A program made the translations under genes and the position numbers. Shown in pieces: positions 51,216-61,631 of a stretch of DNA of 64,000 nt (positions are counted from its first letter, which is position 1; each line of letters begins with the position of its first letter). The notes beneath the pieces were generated by a model. It was not told where the DNA came from. It saw nothing but the letters and a program-made list of their open reading frames with translations, and searched no databases. Origin of the DNA: Streptomyces physcomitrii (GTDB taxonomy: Bacteria > Actinomycetota > Actinomycetes > Streptomycetales > Streptomycetaceae); NCBI RefSeq assembly GCF_012273655.1, contig NZ_JAAWWP010000022.1, positions 36,145-100,144 on the forward strand. Direction: 5' to 3'.

Positions 51216-51602
51216 ATGAGCAACCCCCAGCAGCTGCGTTACAGCAAGGAGCACGAGTGGCTCTCGGCGGCCGAGGACGGCGTCTCGACGATCGGTATCA
51301 CCGAGTTCGCGGCGAACGCGCTCGGCGACGTCGTCTACGCCCAGCTCCCGGAGGTCGGCGACAGCGTCACGGCCGGTGAGACCTGTGGTGAGCTGGAGTC
51401 CACCAAGTCGGTCAGCGACCTCTACTCCCCCGTGACGGGCGAGGTGACCGAGATCAACGAGGACGTCGTGAACGACCCGGGCCTCGTCAACACCCAGCCC
51501 TTCGAGGGCGGCTGGCTGTTCAAGGTGCGCGTCGGCGAGGAGCCGGGCGACCTGCTCTCCGCCGAGGAGTACGCCGCCTTCTCCGGCTCGTCCGATAACT
51601 GA
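51216..51602 (+). CDS. gcvH: Glycine cleavage system H protein
   Basis: GcvH carries the aminomethyl group on a lipoyl-lysine between P, T and L proteins. The 128-residue protein has the lipoyl motif ELESTKSVSDLYSPVTGEV with its lysine, and EHEWL near the start, both diagnostic. It lies 148 bp after gcvT. That gap includes a GC-rich hairpin (about 51086-51118) and an inverted repeat, GGACGT-5-ACGTCC (51130-51146), so partial termination is possible. glyA follows 22 bp later. Confidence 0.96.
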   Translation: MSNPQQLRYSKEHEWLSAAEDGVSTIGITEFAANALGDVVYAQLPEVGDSVTAGETCGELESTKSVSDLYSPVTGEVTEINEDVVNDPGLVNTQPFEGGWLFKVRVGEEPGDLLSAEEYAAFSGSSDN

Positions 51603-51624
51603 GCCCGTCCGACAGGGAGCCGTG

Positions 51625-52887
51625 ATGTCGCTTCTCAACACCCCTCTGCACGAACTCGACCCGGATGTCGCCGCCGCCGTCGACGCCGAGCTGGACCGCC
51701 AGCAGTCCACCCTGGAGATGATCGCCTCGGAGAACTTCGCCCCCGTCGCCGTGATGGAGGCGCAGGGCTCGGTCCTCACCAACAAGTACGCCGAGGGCTA
51801 CCCCGGCCGCCGCTACTACGGCGGCTGCGAGCACGTCGACGTGGTCGAGCAGATCGCGATCGACCGCGTCAAGGAGCTGTTCGGCGCCGAGCACGCCAAT
51901 GTGCAGCCCCACTCGGGCGCGCAGGCCAACGCCGCCGCGATGTTCGCGCTGCTGAAGCCGGGCGACACGATCATGGGCCTGAACCTGGCCCACGGCGGTC
52001 ACCTGACCCACGGCATGAAGATCAACTTCTCCGGCAAGCTCTACAACGTCGTCGCCTACCACGTGGACGACAAGACCGGCCAGGTCGACATGGCCGAGGT
52101 CGAGCGCCTCGCCAAGGAGTCCAAGCCGAAGCTGATCGTGGCGGGCTGGTCCGCGTACCCGCGGCAGCTGGACTTCGCCGCCTTCCGCCGGATCGCGGAC
52201 GAGGTCGGCGCCTATCTGATGGTCGACATGGCCCACTTCGCGGGCCTGGTGGCGGCCGGGCTGCACCCCAACCCGGTGCCGCACGCCCACATCGTGACCA
52301 CCACCACGCACAAGACCCTCGGCGGACCCCGCGGCGGGGTGATCCTCTCCACTGCCGAGCTGGCCAAGAAGATCAACTCGGCGGTCTTCCCGGGTCAGCA
52401 GGGCGGCCCCCTGGAGCATGTGATCGCCGCCAAGGCGGTCTCCTTCAAGGTCGCTGCCTCGGCGGACTTCAAGGAGCGCCAGGAGCGCACCCTGGCCGGT
52501 TCCCGGATCATCGCCGAGCGCCTGGTCGCCGAGGACGTCCGCGAGGCCGGGGTCTCGGTGCTGTCCGGCGGCACCGACGTCCACCTGGTCCTGGTCGACC
52601 TGCGCGACAGCGAGCTGGACGGCCAGCAGGCCGAGGACCGCCTCCACGAGGTCGGCATCACGGTCAACCGCAACGCCGTCCCGAACGACCCGCGCCCGCC
52701 GATGGTCACCTCCGGCCTGCGCATCGGCACCCCGGCCCTGGCCACCCGCGGCTTCGCCGAGGAGGACTTCGCCGAGGTCGCCGACATCATCGCCGAGGTG
52801 CTCAAGCCCACCTTCGACAAGGACGCCCTCGCCGCCCGGGTCACCGCCCTGGCCGCGAAGCACCCGCTCTACCCGGGCCTGAAGTAG
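51625..52887 (+). CDS. glyA: Serine hydroxymethyltransferase
   Basis: GlyA interconverts serine and glycine with tetrahydrofolate, using PLP. The 420-residue protein has LEMIASENFAP, NVQPHSGAQANAA, the PLP lysine in VTTTTHKTLGGPRGG and FPGQQGGPLEHVIAAKA. The ATG at 51625 is used (a GTG directly before it is possible). It is placed so that glycine cleavage, SHMT and serine deaminase are coordinated. Confidence 0.97.
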   Translation: MSLLNTPLHELDPDVAAAVDAELDRQQSTLEMIASENFAPVAVMEAQGSVLTNKYAEGYPGRRYYGGCEHVDVVEQIAIDRVKELFGAEHANVQPHSGAQANAAAMFALLKPGDTIMGLNLAHGGHLTHGMKINFSGKLYNVVAYHVDDKTGQVDMAEVERLAKESKPKLIVAGWSAYPRQLDFAAFRRIADEVGAYLMVDMAHFAGLVAAGLHPNPVPHAHIVTTTTHKTLGGPRGGVILSTAELAKKINSAVFPGQQGGPLEHVIAAKAVSFKVAASADFKERQERTLAGSRIIAERLVAEDVREAGVSVLSGGTDVHLVLVDLRDSELDGQQAEDRLHEVGITVNRNAVPNDPRPPMVTSGLRIGTPALATRGFAEEDFAEVADIIAEVLKPTFDKDALAARVTALAAKHPLYPGLK

Positions 52888-52942
52888 GCTGCCCGCCCGG
52901 GGCCCCGCCCCGGAAGGACAAGCAGTCCGTTCTGACGTAGTA

Positions 52943-52957
52943 CGTACGGAACGTACG
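52943..52957. promoter_or_regulatory. CGTACG-3-CGTACG dyad upstream of sdaA
   Basis: A 15-bp dyad (CGTACG, three bases, CGTACG) lies 160 bp before the sdaA start in the 230-bp gap after glyA. A second GTACGTACGG word overlaps it. It may be an operator for an unidentified repressor. Confidence 0.4.
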
Positions 52958-53117
52958 ATTGTCCGGGTGCCGCCCACCCGGCGGCACCCGGACGCCCCCG
53001 GCCGGCCCGTTCCACCACCCCTGCCGGCCGACCCGGGCCCGCACGACCCGCACGCACCACCTCTGCACGCACCCCACGCGACGGACAACGGCGTCCGCCA
53101 CCCAGGAGGAGTCCCCC

Positions 53118-54485
<1,368 letters not shown>

Positions 54486-54736
54486 GCGATCGGCCCTGAC
54501 CGGCGCACACGTACCTTTTGGCGCTGTCAGGGCCTTCCCTGCCCACGCGGCGGAAAGTCCCTGGGAGATCTCCCGGGAAGGGGCTTTCGACCTTGGAACA
54601 GCGGCTGCCCGCCCTCTCCCCCACGCCGCCGTCTGCGCCGAAGCGGACGCGGCGGGGTCGGCGAACTCCAGCACCTCGCACGCGAGTCGGACGCCCTCTC
54701 CGTCGCCCGCCCCGCCGTGGCGGCGGTGCTCGCCCG

Positions 54737-54900
54737 ATGGCCGGCCCCACCCGCGACACCACCGCCGGCCGCGTCCGCGACGACCTGCGCAACCTGGCGC
54801 GCCGCACCAGCCGGTCCACGGACGAGGTCTTGGTCGAGTACGTTCTCGAACGGTTCCTCTACCTCCTGCTCACCCTCAACGAGAGGCACCACCAGAGCAG
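54737..54900 (+). pseudogene. N-terminal remnant of an AbiEii-type toxin
   Basis: From the ATG at 54737 the frame reads MAGPTRDTTAGRVRDDLRNL, then ARRTSRSTDEVLVEYVLERFLY. This closely resembles the start of actinobacterial nucleotidyltransferase toxins of type IV AbiE systems (TAAGRAYxDLxNLARRxxRPTDEL and YALExFLxRL). The expected DRFVLKGG and catalytic GS-x-D motifs are missing; the frame runs into the esterase leader after about 50 codons. No antitoxin is evident. The surrounding stretch 54486-54946 is otherwise without a gene; GC-rich hairpin sequence lies at about 54560-54585. Confidence 0.65.
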
Positions 54901-54946
54901 CGAGCAGCGAGCAACACGACCAGACGAGAAGGAGGAACGGGACGCG

Positions 54947-56440
54947 ATGACACAGCAGCCGGTCGTCAGCACCGCGTACGGCTCCGTGCGCGGGACCCTG
55001 GCCGAGGGGGAGGTCGCCGCCTTCAAGGGGATCCCCTACGCGGCGCCCCCGGTCGGCGCCCTCCGCTTCCGGCCGCCGGAGCCGCCCGCCCGGTGGGGCG
55101 GCGTACGAGAGGCGGGGGCCTACGGGCCGACCGCGCCGAAGGCCCCGTACGCGCCGCCCCTGGACGCGCTGCTGCCCGAGGTCGACATCCCCGGTGACGA
55201 CTTCCTGAACCTCAATGTCTGGACCCCGGACACCGGTGGGCGGCTGCCGGTGATGGTGTGGGTGCACGGCGGCGGCTTCGTCAACGGCTCCGGGTCGGCA
55301 CCCGTCTACGACGGCACCCGCTTCGCGCTCCACGGGGTCGTCCTGGTCACCCTCAACTACCGTCTGGGCGCGGACGGTTTCCTGTACCTCGGGGACGGGG
55401 CGAGCCCCAACCTCGGGCTCCTGGACCAGATCGCCGCCCTGGAGTGGGTGGCCGGGAACATCGCCGCCTTCGGCGGGGACCCGGGCCAGGTCACCGTCTT
55501 CGGGGAGTCCGCCGGTGCCATGAGCATCGGCGCGCTGCTGGCGACGGAGCGCGCCGCCGGTCTCTTCCACCGGGCGGTCCTGCAGAGCGGCGCCGCCCAC
55601 CATGTGCTCACCCCGGACACCGCCCACCGCCTCGGCCGGCACCTGGCCGAACTCCTCGGGGTGGAGCCCACCCGGCAGGCGCTCGCGGCCGTACCGACCG
55701 GTGAACTCGTGCTGGCGCAAAGGGAGTTGCGGGGCCTGACCGTGGCCGACCCGGAGCGCTGGGGCGAGGCGGCGCTCAACCTCATGCCCTTCGAACCGGT
55801 CGTCGACGGCGCACTGCTCCCCACCGCGCCGCATGCCGCGATCGCCGCGGGCGCCGGTGCCGGGGTGGACCTCCTGCTCGGCTCCAACAGCGACGAGTTC
55901 CGCCTCTTCCTCACCCCGAACGGCGTCCTCGACCAGGTCACCGACGCCGCCCTGCACCGCGCCACCGCCGCCTACGGCCTCGACCCCGAAGAGGCCCTGG
56001 CCGTCTACCGCGCCGCCCGCCCCGGTGCCACCCCCGGCGAACTCCTCGCCGCGGTCGCCACCGACTGGTTCTACCGGATCCCCGCCGTCCGCCTCGCCGA
56101 GGCCCGCACCGCGCACCGGGCCGCCTCGGCCCACCTGTACGAGTTCGCCTGGCGGCCCCCGACCTACGGCGGCCGCCTGGGCGCCTGCCACGCCGCCGAG
56201 ATCCCCTTCGTCTTCGACAATCTCCAGGAGGGCTCCTTCGCCGGGATCCTCGGCACCGAGCCGCCGGGGCAGCTCGCCGAGGCCATGCACCGCGCCTGGG
56301 TCTCCTTCGCCACCACCGGCGACCCGGGCTGGGCGCCCTACGACACCGCCACCCGCCCGGTGATGCGCTTCGACACCGCGCCGGAGCTCGTCCACGACCC
56401 GCGCGGCGCGGAGCGTGCCCTCTGGGAGGGCCGCCGCTGA
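54947..56440 (+). CDS. Type-B carboxylesterase
   Basis: This 497-residue protein has the carboxylesterase type B layout: FKGIPYAAPPVG, the oxyanion HGGGFVNGSG, the nucleophile FGESAGAMS, LLLGSNSDEF with the acid and HAAEIPFVF with the His. It should hydrolyse carboxylic esters. No signal peptide is present, so it is cytoplasmic. The ATG at 54947-54949 has AGGAGG a little upstream. It begins just after the AbiEii remnant, in the same frame. Confidence 0.93.
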   Translation: MTQQPVVSTAYGSVRGTLAEGEVAAFKGIPYAAPPVGALRFRPPEPPARWGGVREAGAYGPTAPKAPYAPPLDALLPEVDIPGDDFLNLNVWTPDTGGRLPVMVWVHGGGFVNGSGSAPVYDGTRFALHGVVLVTLNYRLGADGFLYLGDGASPNLGLLDQIAALEWVAGNIAAFGGDPGQVTVFGESAGAMSIGALLATERAAGLFHRAVLQSGAAHHVLTPDTAHRLGRHLAELLGVEPTRQALAAVPTGELVLAQRELRGLTVADPERWGEAALNLMPFEPVVDGALLPTAPHAAIAAGAGAGVDLLLGSNSDEFRLFLTPNGVLDQVTDAALHRATAAYGLDPEEALAVYRAARPGATPGELLAAVATDWFYRIPAVRLAEARTAHRAASAHLYEFAWRPPTYGGRLGACHAAEIPFVFDNLQEGSFAGILGTEPPGQLAEAMHRAWVSFATTGDPGWAPYDTATRPVMRFDTAPELVHDPRGAERALWEGRR

Positions 56441-56483
56441 ACGGACAACTGCGCCGGGAAGAGGGGCAGTTCACCCTGGCGGG

Positions 56484-57212
56484 CTACGGCCACAGCAGGT
56501 GGCGTTCCCAGGGGTGGTGGCGGTCGGGGCGTTCGTAGCGCAGGCGCTTGTGGAGGCGGTCCTCGGCCGCCTGCCAGAACTCGATCCGGGCCGGGACGAG
56601 GGTGTGCAGCGTCCACTCGGGGCTGACCAGGGCGGGGTCCGCCTCGATGCGGGCCAGCGCCGCGCGGAAGGCGCCCTCGCGTTCCCCGGCGCTCTCCAGG
56701 TGCTCGCTCTGGCGGCCCAGGAGCGCTTCGGCGCGGGCCGAGGGCGCGCGGGCGAGCAGATCGGCGGCGCTCTGCTCGGCGGAGGCGGGCGCGACCGTGC
56801 CGCGCACCCGTACCTGGCGGGCCCGTTGCGGCCAGTAGAAGGTGAGCGCCGCGCGAGGGTGCTCGGCCAGCTGGCGGCCCTTGGGGCTGTGGGCGTGGGC
56901 GGCGAACTGCCAGCCCTCGGCGTCCACGTTCTTGAGGATGAGCACCCGGGCGTCCGGGCCGCCGTCCTCGCCGACCGTCGACAGCGTCATCGCGTGCGCC
57001 TCCGGCACCCCCGCGGCGACCGCCTCCCGCAGCCACCCGAGGAACAGCTCGACGGGATCGGCCGGGGCCCGGGAGGGGTCGAAGTCGGCGGGCGGTCCCG
57101 CGAACACCGGCAGGCCGCGCAGCCAGTCACGTACCGCGGGGGGCTTCTCCGCGGCGTCCTGCGCGGCGGGGTGGTGGCCGGTCCGGGCGGGGGCGGTCGG
57201 GTCGTCTTTCAT
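56484..57212 (-). CDS. pdxH: Pyridoxamine 5'-phosphate oxidase-like protein
   Basis: This 242-residue FMN-binding split barrel has HAMTLSTVGEDGGPDARVLILKNVDAEGWQFAAHA and HSPKGRQLAEHPRAALTFYWPQRARQVRVRGTV. The end is PdxH-like, with HKRLRYERPD in place of the R-x-H-x-R of the canonical C-terminus. It probably oxidises pyridoxamine or pyridoxine phosphate to PLP or a related substrate. It is on the same strand as the HxlR-fusion regulator, 76 bp downstream. Confidence 0.85.
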   Translation of the reverse strand: MKDDPTAPARTGHHPAAQDAAEKPPAVRDWLRGLPVFAGPPADFDPSRAPADPVELFLGWLREAVAAGVPEAHAMTLSTVGEDGGPDARVLILKNVDAEGWQFAAHAHSPKGRQLAEHPRAALTFYWPQRARQVRVRGTVAPASAEQSAADLLARAPSARAEALLGRQSEHLESAGEREGAFRAALARIEADPALVSPEWTLHTLVPARIEFWQAAEDRLHKRLRYERPDRHHPWERHLLWP

Positions 57213-57288
57213 GGGGCACGGTCTCCTTCACCGGGATGTACGGAAGTCGGTCGAGGTGGATCGAGCGGGTTGCCGCGGCCGGTCCCGC

Positions 57289-58158
57289 TCACTCGGTCGG
57301 GACGCAGTCCACGGCCAGGCGCAGGCTCTCGCCGACCGCCTGGGGGATGTCGTCGACCGGGAACAGGACGTGGCGTACGGTCCGTTCGGCGTCGGCGACC
57401 AGGACCAGGCGCTTGTGGCGCAGACGGCCCGCGCCCTGGAACATCGGCAGCCGCAGCGCCGTCGCCCAGCGGTGGCCGGCGTCGGAGAGCAGCGGGTACG
57501 GGAGCTGCTCGGCGCGGGCGAACTCCGCCTGTTCGTGGGGTAGTTGGGTGCTGATGCCGCGCAGGGCCAGGCCCGCCCGCCGGACGTCGGGCCAGGCCTC
57601 GCGAAAGAGCCGGGTCTGCGCCGTGCAGCCGACGGCGCCGGGTATCGGCGGCTCACCCCAGTCGACGCCGGTGCCGGGGTAGGTGAACAGCACGGTGGCG
57701 GCGGCGTCCGGGTCGAGCAGGGGCAGCTCCGGGCCCCGGCTGCCGGGGAGGTGGAGTCCCTCGGGCAGGCGGGTGCCGACCAGGGCGTGCACGCGCGCCC
57801 GTTCGGCGCCGTCCCCGGCCGCGGTCGCGGTGAGTGCGCCGTCGCCGAGCACCCACCGGTCGCCCCAGTCCTGCATCGCGGCCAGCACCGGCAGCAGCGC
57901 GGCCCCGGCGTCGGTGAGCAGGTACTCGTAGCGCACCGGGCGCCGCTGGTAGAGGCCCCGGCGCAGCACCCCCTGGGCGACGAGCCCGCCGAGCCGCTCG
58001 GTGAGCACCTTGCGGGAGAGGCCGAGTTCGGCGGCGAGCGCGTCGAACCGGACCCGCCCGCGGGCGATCTCGCGCAGCACCAGGACGTTCCACCAGTCCC
58101 CCAGGACCAGGGCGGACTGGGCGATGCCGCAGTTCTCGTCGGCGTTGTGCATCCTCAT
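57289..58158 (-). CDS. HxlR-type regulator fused to a peroxiredoxin-like domain
   Basis: This 289-residue fusion has an HxlR winged helix (residues about 8-105: GIAQSALVLGDWWNVLVLREI, ELGLSRKVLTERL, RYEYLLTDAG). A thioredoxin-fold peroxiredoxin-like domain follows (about 135-289: ELPLLDPDAAATVLFTYPGTG, PPIPGAVGCTAQTRLF, GISTQ). HxlR proteins sense electrophiles or disulfide stress through a conserved N-terminal Cys, here C10 (DENCGIAQ). C178 sits in the GCTAQ element where AhpC-type proteins put the resolving cysteine. This suggests a thiol-based sensor. It is divergent from the enolase gene across the dyad 58164-58194. Confidence 0.88.
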   Translation of the reverse strand: MRMHNADENCGIAQSALVLGDWWNVLVLREIARGRVRFDALAAELGLSRKVLTERLGGLVAQGVLRRGLYQRRPVRYEYLLTDAGAALLPVLAAMQDWGDRWVLGDGALTATAAGDGAERARVHALVGTRLPEGLHLPGSRGPELPLLDPDAAATVLFTYPGTGVDWGEPPIPGAVGCTAQTRLFREAWPDVRRAGLALRGISTQLPHEQAEFARAEQLPYPLLSDAGHRWATALRLPMFQGAGRLRHKRLVLVADAERTVRHVLFPVDDIPQAVGESLRLAVDCVPTE

Positions 58159-58163
58159 GCCCC

Positions 58164-58194
58164 CATAGTAAGTTCCTTTTCGGGACTCACTATG
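58164..58194. promoter_or_regulatory. Dyad in the regulator-enolase divergent region
   Basis: CATAGTAAGTTCC (58164-58176) and GGGACTCACTATG (58182-58194) are complementary in 11 of 13 positions around 5 bases. The dyad lies 5 bp upstream of the regulator ATG and 58 bp from the enolase GTG. It is the likeliest operator of the HxlR-type regulator. CTCACTGAAACTTA nearby may be an extra half-site. Confidence 0.6.
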
Positions 58195-58251
58195 TTTCTC
58201 ACTGAAACTTATCGCCTGCCCTCGGGCGGGCCCAGCGTGGGGAGTTGCACC

Positions 58252-59535
58252 GTGACCGCCATCAGCCGCGTCATCGCCCGGGAGATCATCGACAGCCGGG
58301 GCAACCCGACCGTGGAGGTCGACGTGGAGCTCAGGGACGGCTCACTCGGCCGCGCGGCCGTGCCCTCCGGCGCGTCCACCGGCGCGCGGGAGGCCGTCGA
58401 ACTCCGCGACGGCGACGCGGCACGCTTCCACGGCAAGGGCGTACGGCGGGCCGTGGACGCGGTGAACGAGAGCATCGCGGACGCCGTGATCGGGCTCGAC
58501 GCGGAGGACCAGGCCGCCGTCGACCACACCATGATCGAACTGGACGGTACGGACACCAAGGCGCGGCTCGGCGCCAACGCCCTGCTCGGTGTCTCCCTGG
58601 CCACCGCCAAGGCGGCCGCGGCGGCCCACCGGCTGCCGCTCTACCGCTACCTCGGCGGGGTCGACGCCCGGCTGCTCCCGGTACCGATGATGAACATCGT
58701 CAACGGCGGCGCGCACGCCGACAATCCGCTGGACTTCCAGGAGTTCATGATCGCCCCGATCGGCGCGGCGAACTTCGCCGAGGCCGTCCGCATGGGCTCG
58801 GAGGTCTTCCACACCCTGCGCCGGGACCTGCTCGACGCGGGCCACAACGTCAACGTCGGCGACGAGGGCGGCTTCGCACCCGAACTGCGCACCGCCGACG
58901 AGGCCCTGGAGCACGTGGTGCGCGCCATCGAGCGCTCCGGCTACAAGCCCGGCACCGACCTCACCCTCGTGATGGACCCGGCCGGCTCGGAGTTCTTCCG
59001 CGACGGTGTCTACGACTACCGGGGCGAGGGCGTCCGCCGCACCCCCGCCGAGCACGCCGACCACCTCGCCGGACTGGTCGACCGCTATCCCGTCGCCTCC
59101 CTGGAGGACCCGATGGCCGAGGACGACCACGAGGGCTGGGCGGCCCTCACCGCCCGCCTGGGCGAGCGCTGCCAGCTCACCGGCGACGACGTCTTCTGCA
59201 CCAGCGAGACCCTGCTGCGCGCGGGCATCCGCGACGGCATCGCCAACTCCGTGCTGGTGAAGGTGAATCAGATCGGCACCCTGACGGAGACCCTGGCCAC
59301 CGTGTCCACCGCCCACCGCGCCGGCTACACCGTGGTCATGTCCCACCGCTCCGGCGAGACCGAGGACACCACCATCGCCGACCTGGCCGTCGCCACCGGC
59401 TGCGGCCAGATCAAGACCGGCTCGCTCTCCCGCTCCGACCGCACCGCCAAGTACAACCAACTGGTGCGCATCGAAGAGGAGTTGGGCTCCCAGGCGCGTT
59501 ACGCGGGCCGCGAGGCCCTGGGCCTGCGCCGCTGA
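58252..59535 (+). CDS. eno: Enolase (divergent, probably second copy)
   Basis: Enolase dehydrates 2-phosphoglycerate to phosphoenolpyruvate. The 427-residue protein has all the motifs: REIIDSRGNPTVEVDVEL, the catalytic E in VGDEGGFAPEL, the metal ligands in LEDPMAEDD and TGDDVFCTSE, KVNQIGTLTET and VMSHRSGETEDT. The GTG at 58252-58254 has GGGGAG before it. The main Streptomyces enolase is encoded elsewhere, so this regulated one is a likely paralogue. Several family positions differ (for example DAEDQAAVD where the norm is the DQ-x-I-D pattern). Confidence 0.93.
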   Translation: MTAISRVIAREIIDSRGNPTVEVDVELRDGSLGRAAVPSGASTGAREAVELRDGDAARFHGKGVRRAVDAVNESIADAVIGLDAEDQAAVDHTMIELDGTDTKARLGANALLGVSLATAKAAAAAHRLPLYRYLGGVDARLLPVPMMNIVNGGAHADNPLDFQEFMIAPIGAANFAEAVRMGSEVFHTLRRDLLDAGHNVNVGDEGGFAPELRTADEALEHVVRAIERSGYKPGTDLTLVMDPAGSEFFRDGVYDYRGEGVRRTPAEHADHLAGLVDRYPVASLEDPMAEDDHEGWAALTARLGERCQLTGDDVFCTSETLLRAGIRDGIANSVLVKVNQIGTLTETLATVSTAHRAGYTVVMSHRSGETEDTTIADLAVATGCGQIKTGSLSRSDRTAKYNQLVRIEEELGSQARYAGREALGLRR

Positions 59536-59741
59536 CACCGGCGCCTCCGCCGAACCGGCACCCGCCTCAACTCCCCCACCGGCACCGGCCCTTCCGCGCG
59601 CCCGGTCAGGCCCACGCGGCAGCACCTCACCCGAATCGGCCCCCACCTCGTACAACCTCCCAGGCCGGACAGGGGTCTTGCCCCCGCGGGACGAGCATCC
59701 CCCGTCTCCGCGACCGCCTGCCGACCGACCGAGAAGGAACC

Positions 59742-61163
59742 ATGCGCCACCGCCACCACGCCGCCCCCGTCCTCGCCGTCACCCTCGCCGCGGGGCTGCT
59801 CACCGCGCTGCCCGCGCACGCCGCGCCCGCCCCCGCCCCGGCTCCCCGCGGCCAGAGCGATGTGAACGGGGACGGCTACGGCGACCTCGTGACCGCTTCC
59901 GAAGCCGCGGTGGCCGGGGCCCGGGGGGCCGGGGCGGTCGTCGTGCACACCGGCGGCTCCGGCGGGATCGCGTCCGGCAGAAGACAGATCGTCACCCAGG
60001 ACTCGCCCGGGGTCCCCGGCGCCCCGGAGGAGGACGACCAGTTCGGCTCGGCGCTCGCCACCGGGGACCTGAACGGGGACGGCTTCACCGATGTCGTCGC
60101 CGGGACCCCGCACGAGAAGGTCGGCGAGGACGCGGACGGCGGCACCGTCGCCGTGCTGTGGGGGTCCAAGTCCGGGATCGGCGGCGGTACGACGCTGCCC
60201 GACCCGGCTCCCGAGGCGCACGACGCCTACGGCAGCCGCGTGGCCGTCGGCGACTTCGACGGCGACGGGCACCCCGAGCTCGCGGTCGGCTCCGCCGGTG
60301 ACGATGTGTGGATCTTCGACGGCGTCACCGCGGCGGGAGCCGAGGGGCGCCGGGAGCTCACGACCGATATCGCACCGGACAGTTCGGAGTACTACCGCTC
60401 GCTCGCGGTCGGGGACTTCGACGCGGACGGCCGGGACGATCTCGTGGTGGGCGGCCGCTACGACAAGGACGGCACCTACGACGGGGCTTCGCTCGTCTAC
60501 CCGGGCGCCTTTGGTGCGTACACCGCCCTGCCGGACGAGGCGCACGCGGCCGTGACGGGCGACTTCGACGGCGACGGGCGGGACGACCTGCTCCTCGGCT
60601 CCCCCGACGACAACGAGGTGACCGTCTACCCGGGCGGCGCCGGGGGCCTGCGGCCCACCGGGGGCCGGACCCTCACCCAGGACAGCGCCGGGGTCCCCGG
60701 TGTCACCGAGCCCGAGGACGCCTTCGGTGAGGCGGTCGCGGCGGGTGACGTGGACGGCGACGGCTACGACGACGCGGCCGTCGGCGTGGAGTTCGAGACC
60801 GTCGGCACGGTACCCAACACCGGCGAGGTCGTGCTGCTGCGCGGCTCGGCCGGGGGCCTCACCGGCACCGGGGCGCAGGTCGTGCACCAGGACACCGCGG
60901 GCGTCCCGGGCGCAGGCGAGCCCTACGACCGCTTCGGTTCCGCCGTGCGCCTGACCGACACCGACCGGGACGGCCGCGCCGACCTGGCCGCCGCCGCTCC
61001 CATGGAGAACACGAGCAACGGGGCGCTGTGGAGCCTGCGGGGCTCCGCGCATGGCGTGGGGACCTCGGGCGCGGTCAGCTTCTCGGCGGCCACCGCGGGG
61101 ATCTCGAAGGAGCCGTACACCTACTTCGGCCGCTCCATGCCGACGAGCGCACACGGTTCCTGA
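59742..61163 (+). CDS. Secreted FG-GAP (VCBS/integrin-like) repeat protein
   Basis: This 473-residue protein has a signal peptide (PVLAVTLAAGLLTALPAHA) and six or seven FG-GAP repeats, each with a calcium-binding D-x-N/D-x-D-x-x-x-D loop (DVNGDGYGDLV, DLNGDGFTDVV, DFDGDGHPELA, DFDADGRDDLV, DVDGDGYDDAA). They form a beta-propeller. Such proteins are common secreted surface or accessory proteins. The biochemical role is unknown. The ATG at 59742-59744 follows GAAGGAA. Confidence 0.92.
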   Translation: MRHRHHAAPVLAVTLAAGLLTALPAHAAPAPAPAPRGQSDVNGDGYGDLVTASEAAVAGARGAGAVVVHTGGSGGIASGRRQIVTQDSPGVPGAPEEDDQFGSALATGDLNGDGFTDVVAGTPHEKVGEDADGGTVAVLWGSKSGIGGGTTLPDPAPEAHDAYGSRVAVGDFDGDGHPELAVGSAGDDVWIFDGVTAAGAEGRRELTTDIAPDSSEYYRSLAVGDFDADGRDDLVVGGRYDKDGTYDGASLVYPGAFGAYTALPDEAHAAVTGDFDGDGRDDLLLGSPDDNEVTVYPGGAGGLRPTGGRTLTQDSAGVPGVTEPEDAFGEAVAAGDVDGDGYDDAAVGVEFETVGTVPNTGEVVLLRGSAGGLTGTGAQVVHQDTAGVPGAGEPYDRFGSAVRLTDTDRDGRADLAAAAPMENTSNGALWSLRGSAHGVGTSGAVSFSAATAGISKEPYTYFGRSMPTSAHGS

Positions 61164-61261
61164 CCGGCCGGCCGCAGGGCGCGTCCGTCCCCGGCCCCGG
61201 CTCGTTCACACGGTGGGGGGCGGGTGCGCGGGCATGAGAGGCGGGGGCAGGGGCCGCCGCC

Positions 61262-61462
61262 TCAGCCCGAGGGCTCGGACTCCGTCTCGGGGGACCGCTG
61301 CCGGGGGATCAGGGCCTCGGCGTAGCGGGACACCCCTCGGGAGGTGCGCGGCGCCGGTCCGAAGGTTCCGCTGGCGATCCGCGCCGGGGGCCGGCCGCCG
61401 GGCCGCCGGTCGTTCGCGGGTAACTCCCCGGGGGGAGTGGGGGATTCCGTCGCACTGGTCAC
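61262..61462 (-). CDS. Possible small hypothetical protein
   Basis: This 66-residue frame reads MTSATESPTPPGELPANDRRPGG, then RTSRGVSRYAEALIPRQRSPETESEPSG from a GTG. The sequence is low in complexity and rich in Pro, Arg and Ser, with no known domain and no clear RBS. It may be noncoding. It lies in the stretch between the FG-GAP gene (61163) and the BrkB gene (61632). The rest of that stretch includes a 28-codon plus-strand frame at 61463-61549 that I cannot support. Confidence 0.25.
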   Translation of the reverse strand: MTSATESPTPPGELPANDRRPGGRPPARIASGTFGPAPRTSRGVSRYAEALIPRQRSPETESEPSG

Positions 61463-61631
61463 ATGCAGATCTTGGGGGTGCCGGACAGCGTGGTCAAGAC
61501 CGGATGGGCGGCGGCCGATCCGGTTCGGGACAAGGCCCTGTATTCGTGAGGGACCACCCCAGAAGCAGCTGTTCAGGGCGAAGGGAACCGCGGCGGACGG
61601 GCGGTTTCCGGGCCCGGGAGCGGTGGCGGTC

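Noticed and set aside
61463..61549. 28-codon plus-strand frame starting MQILGVPDSVV
   Set aside because: Too short and with no RBS or neighbour support to call a gene.
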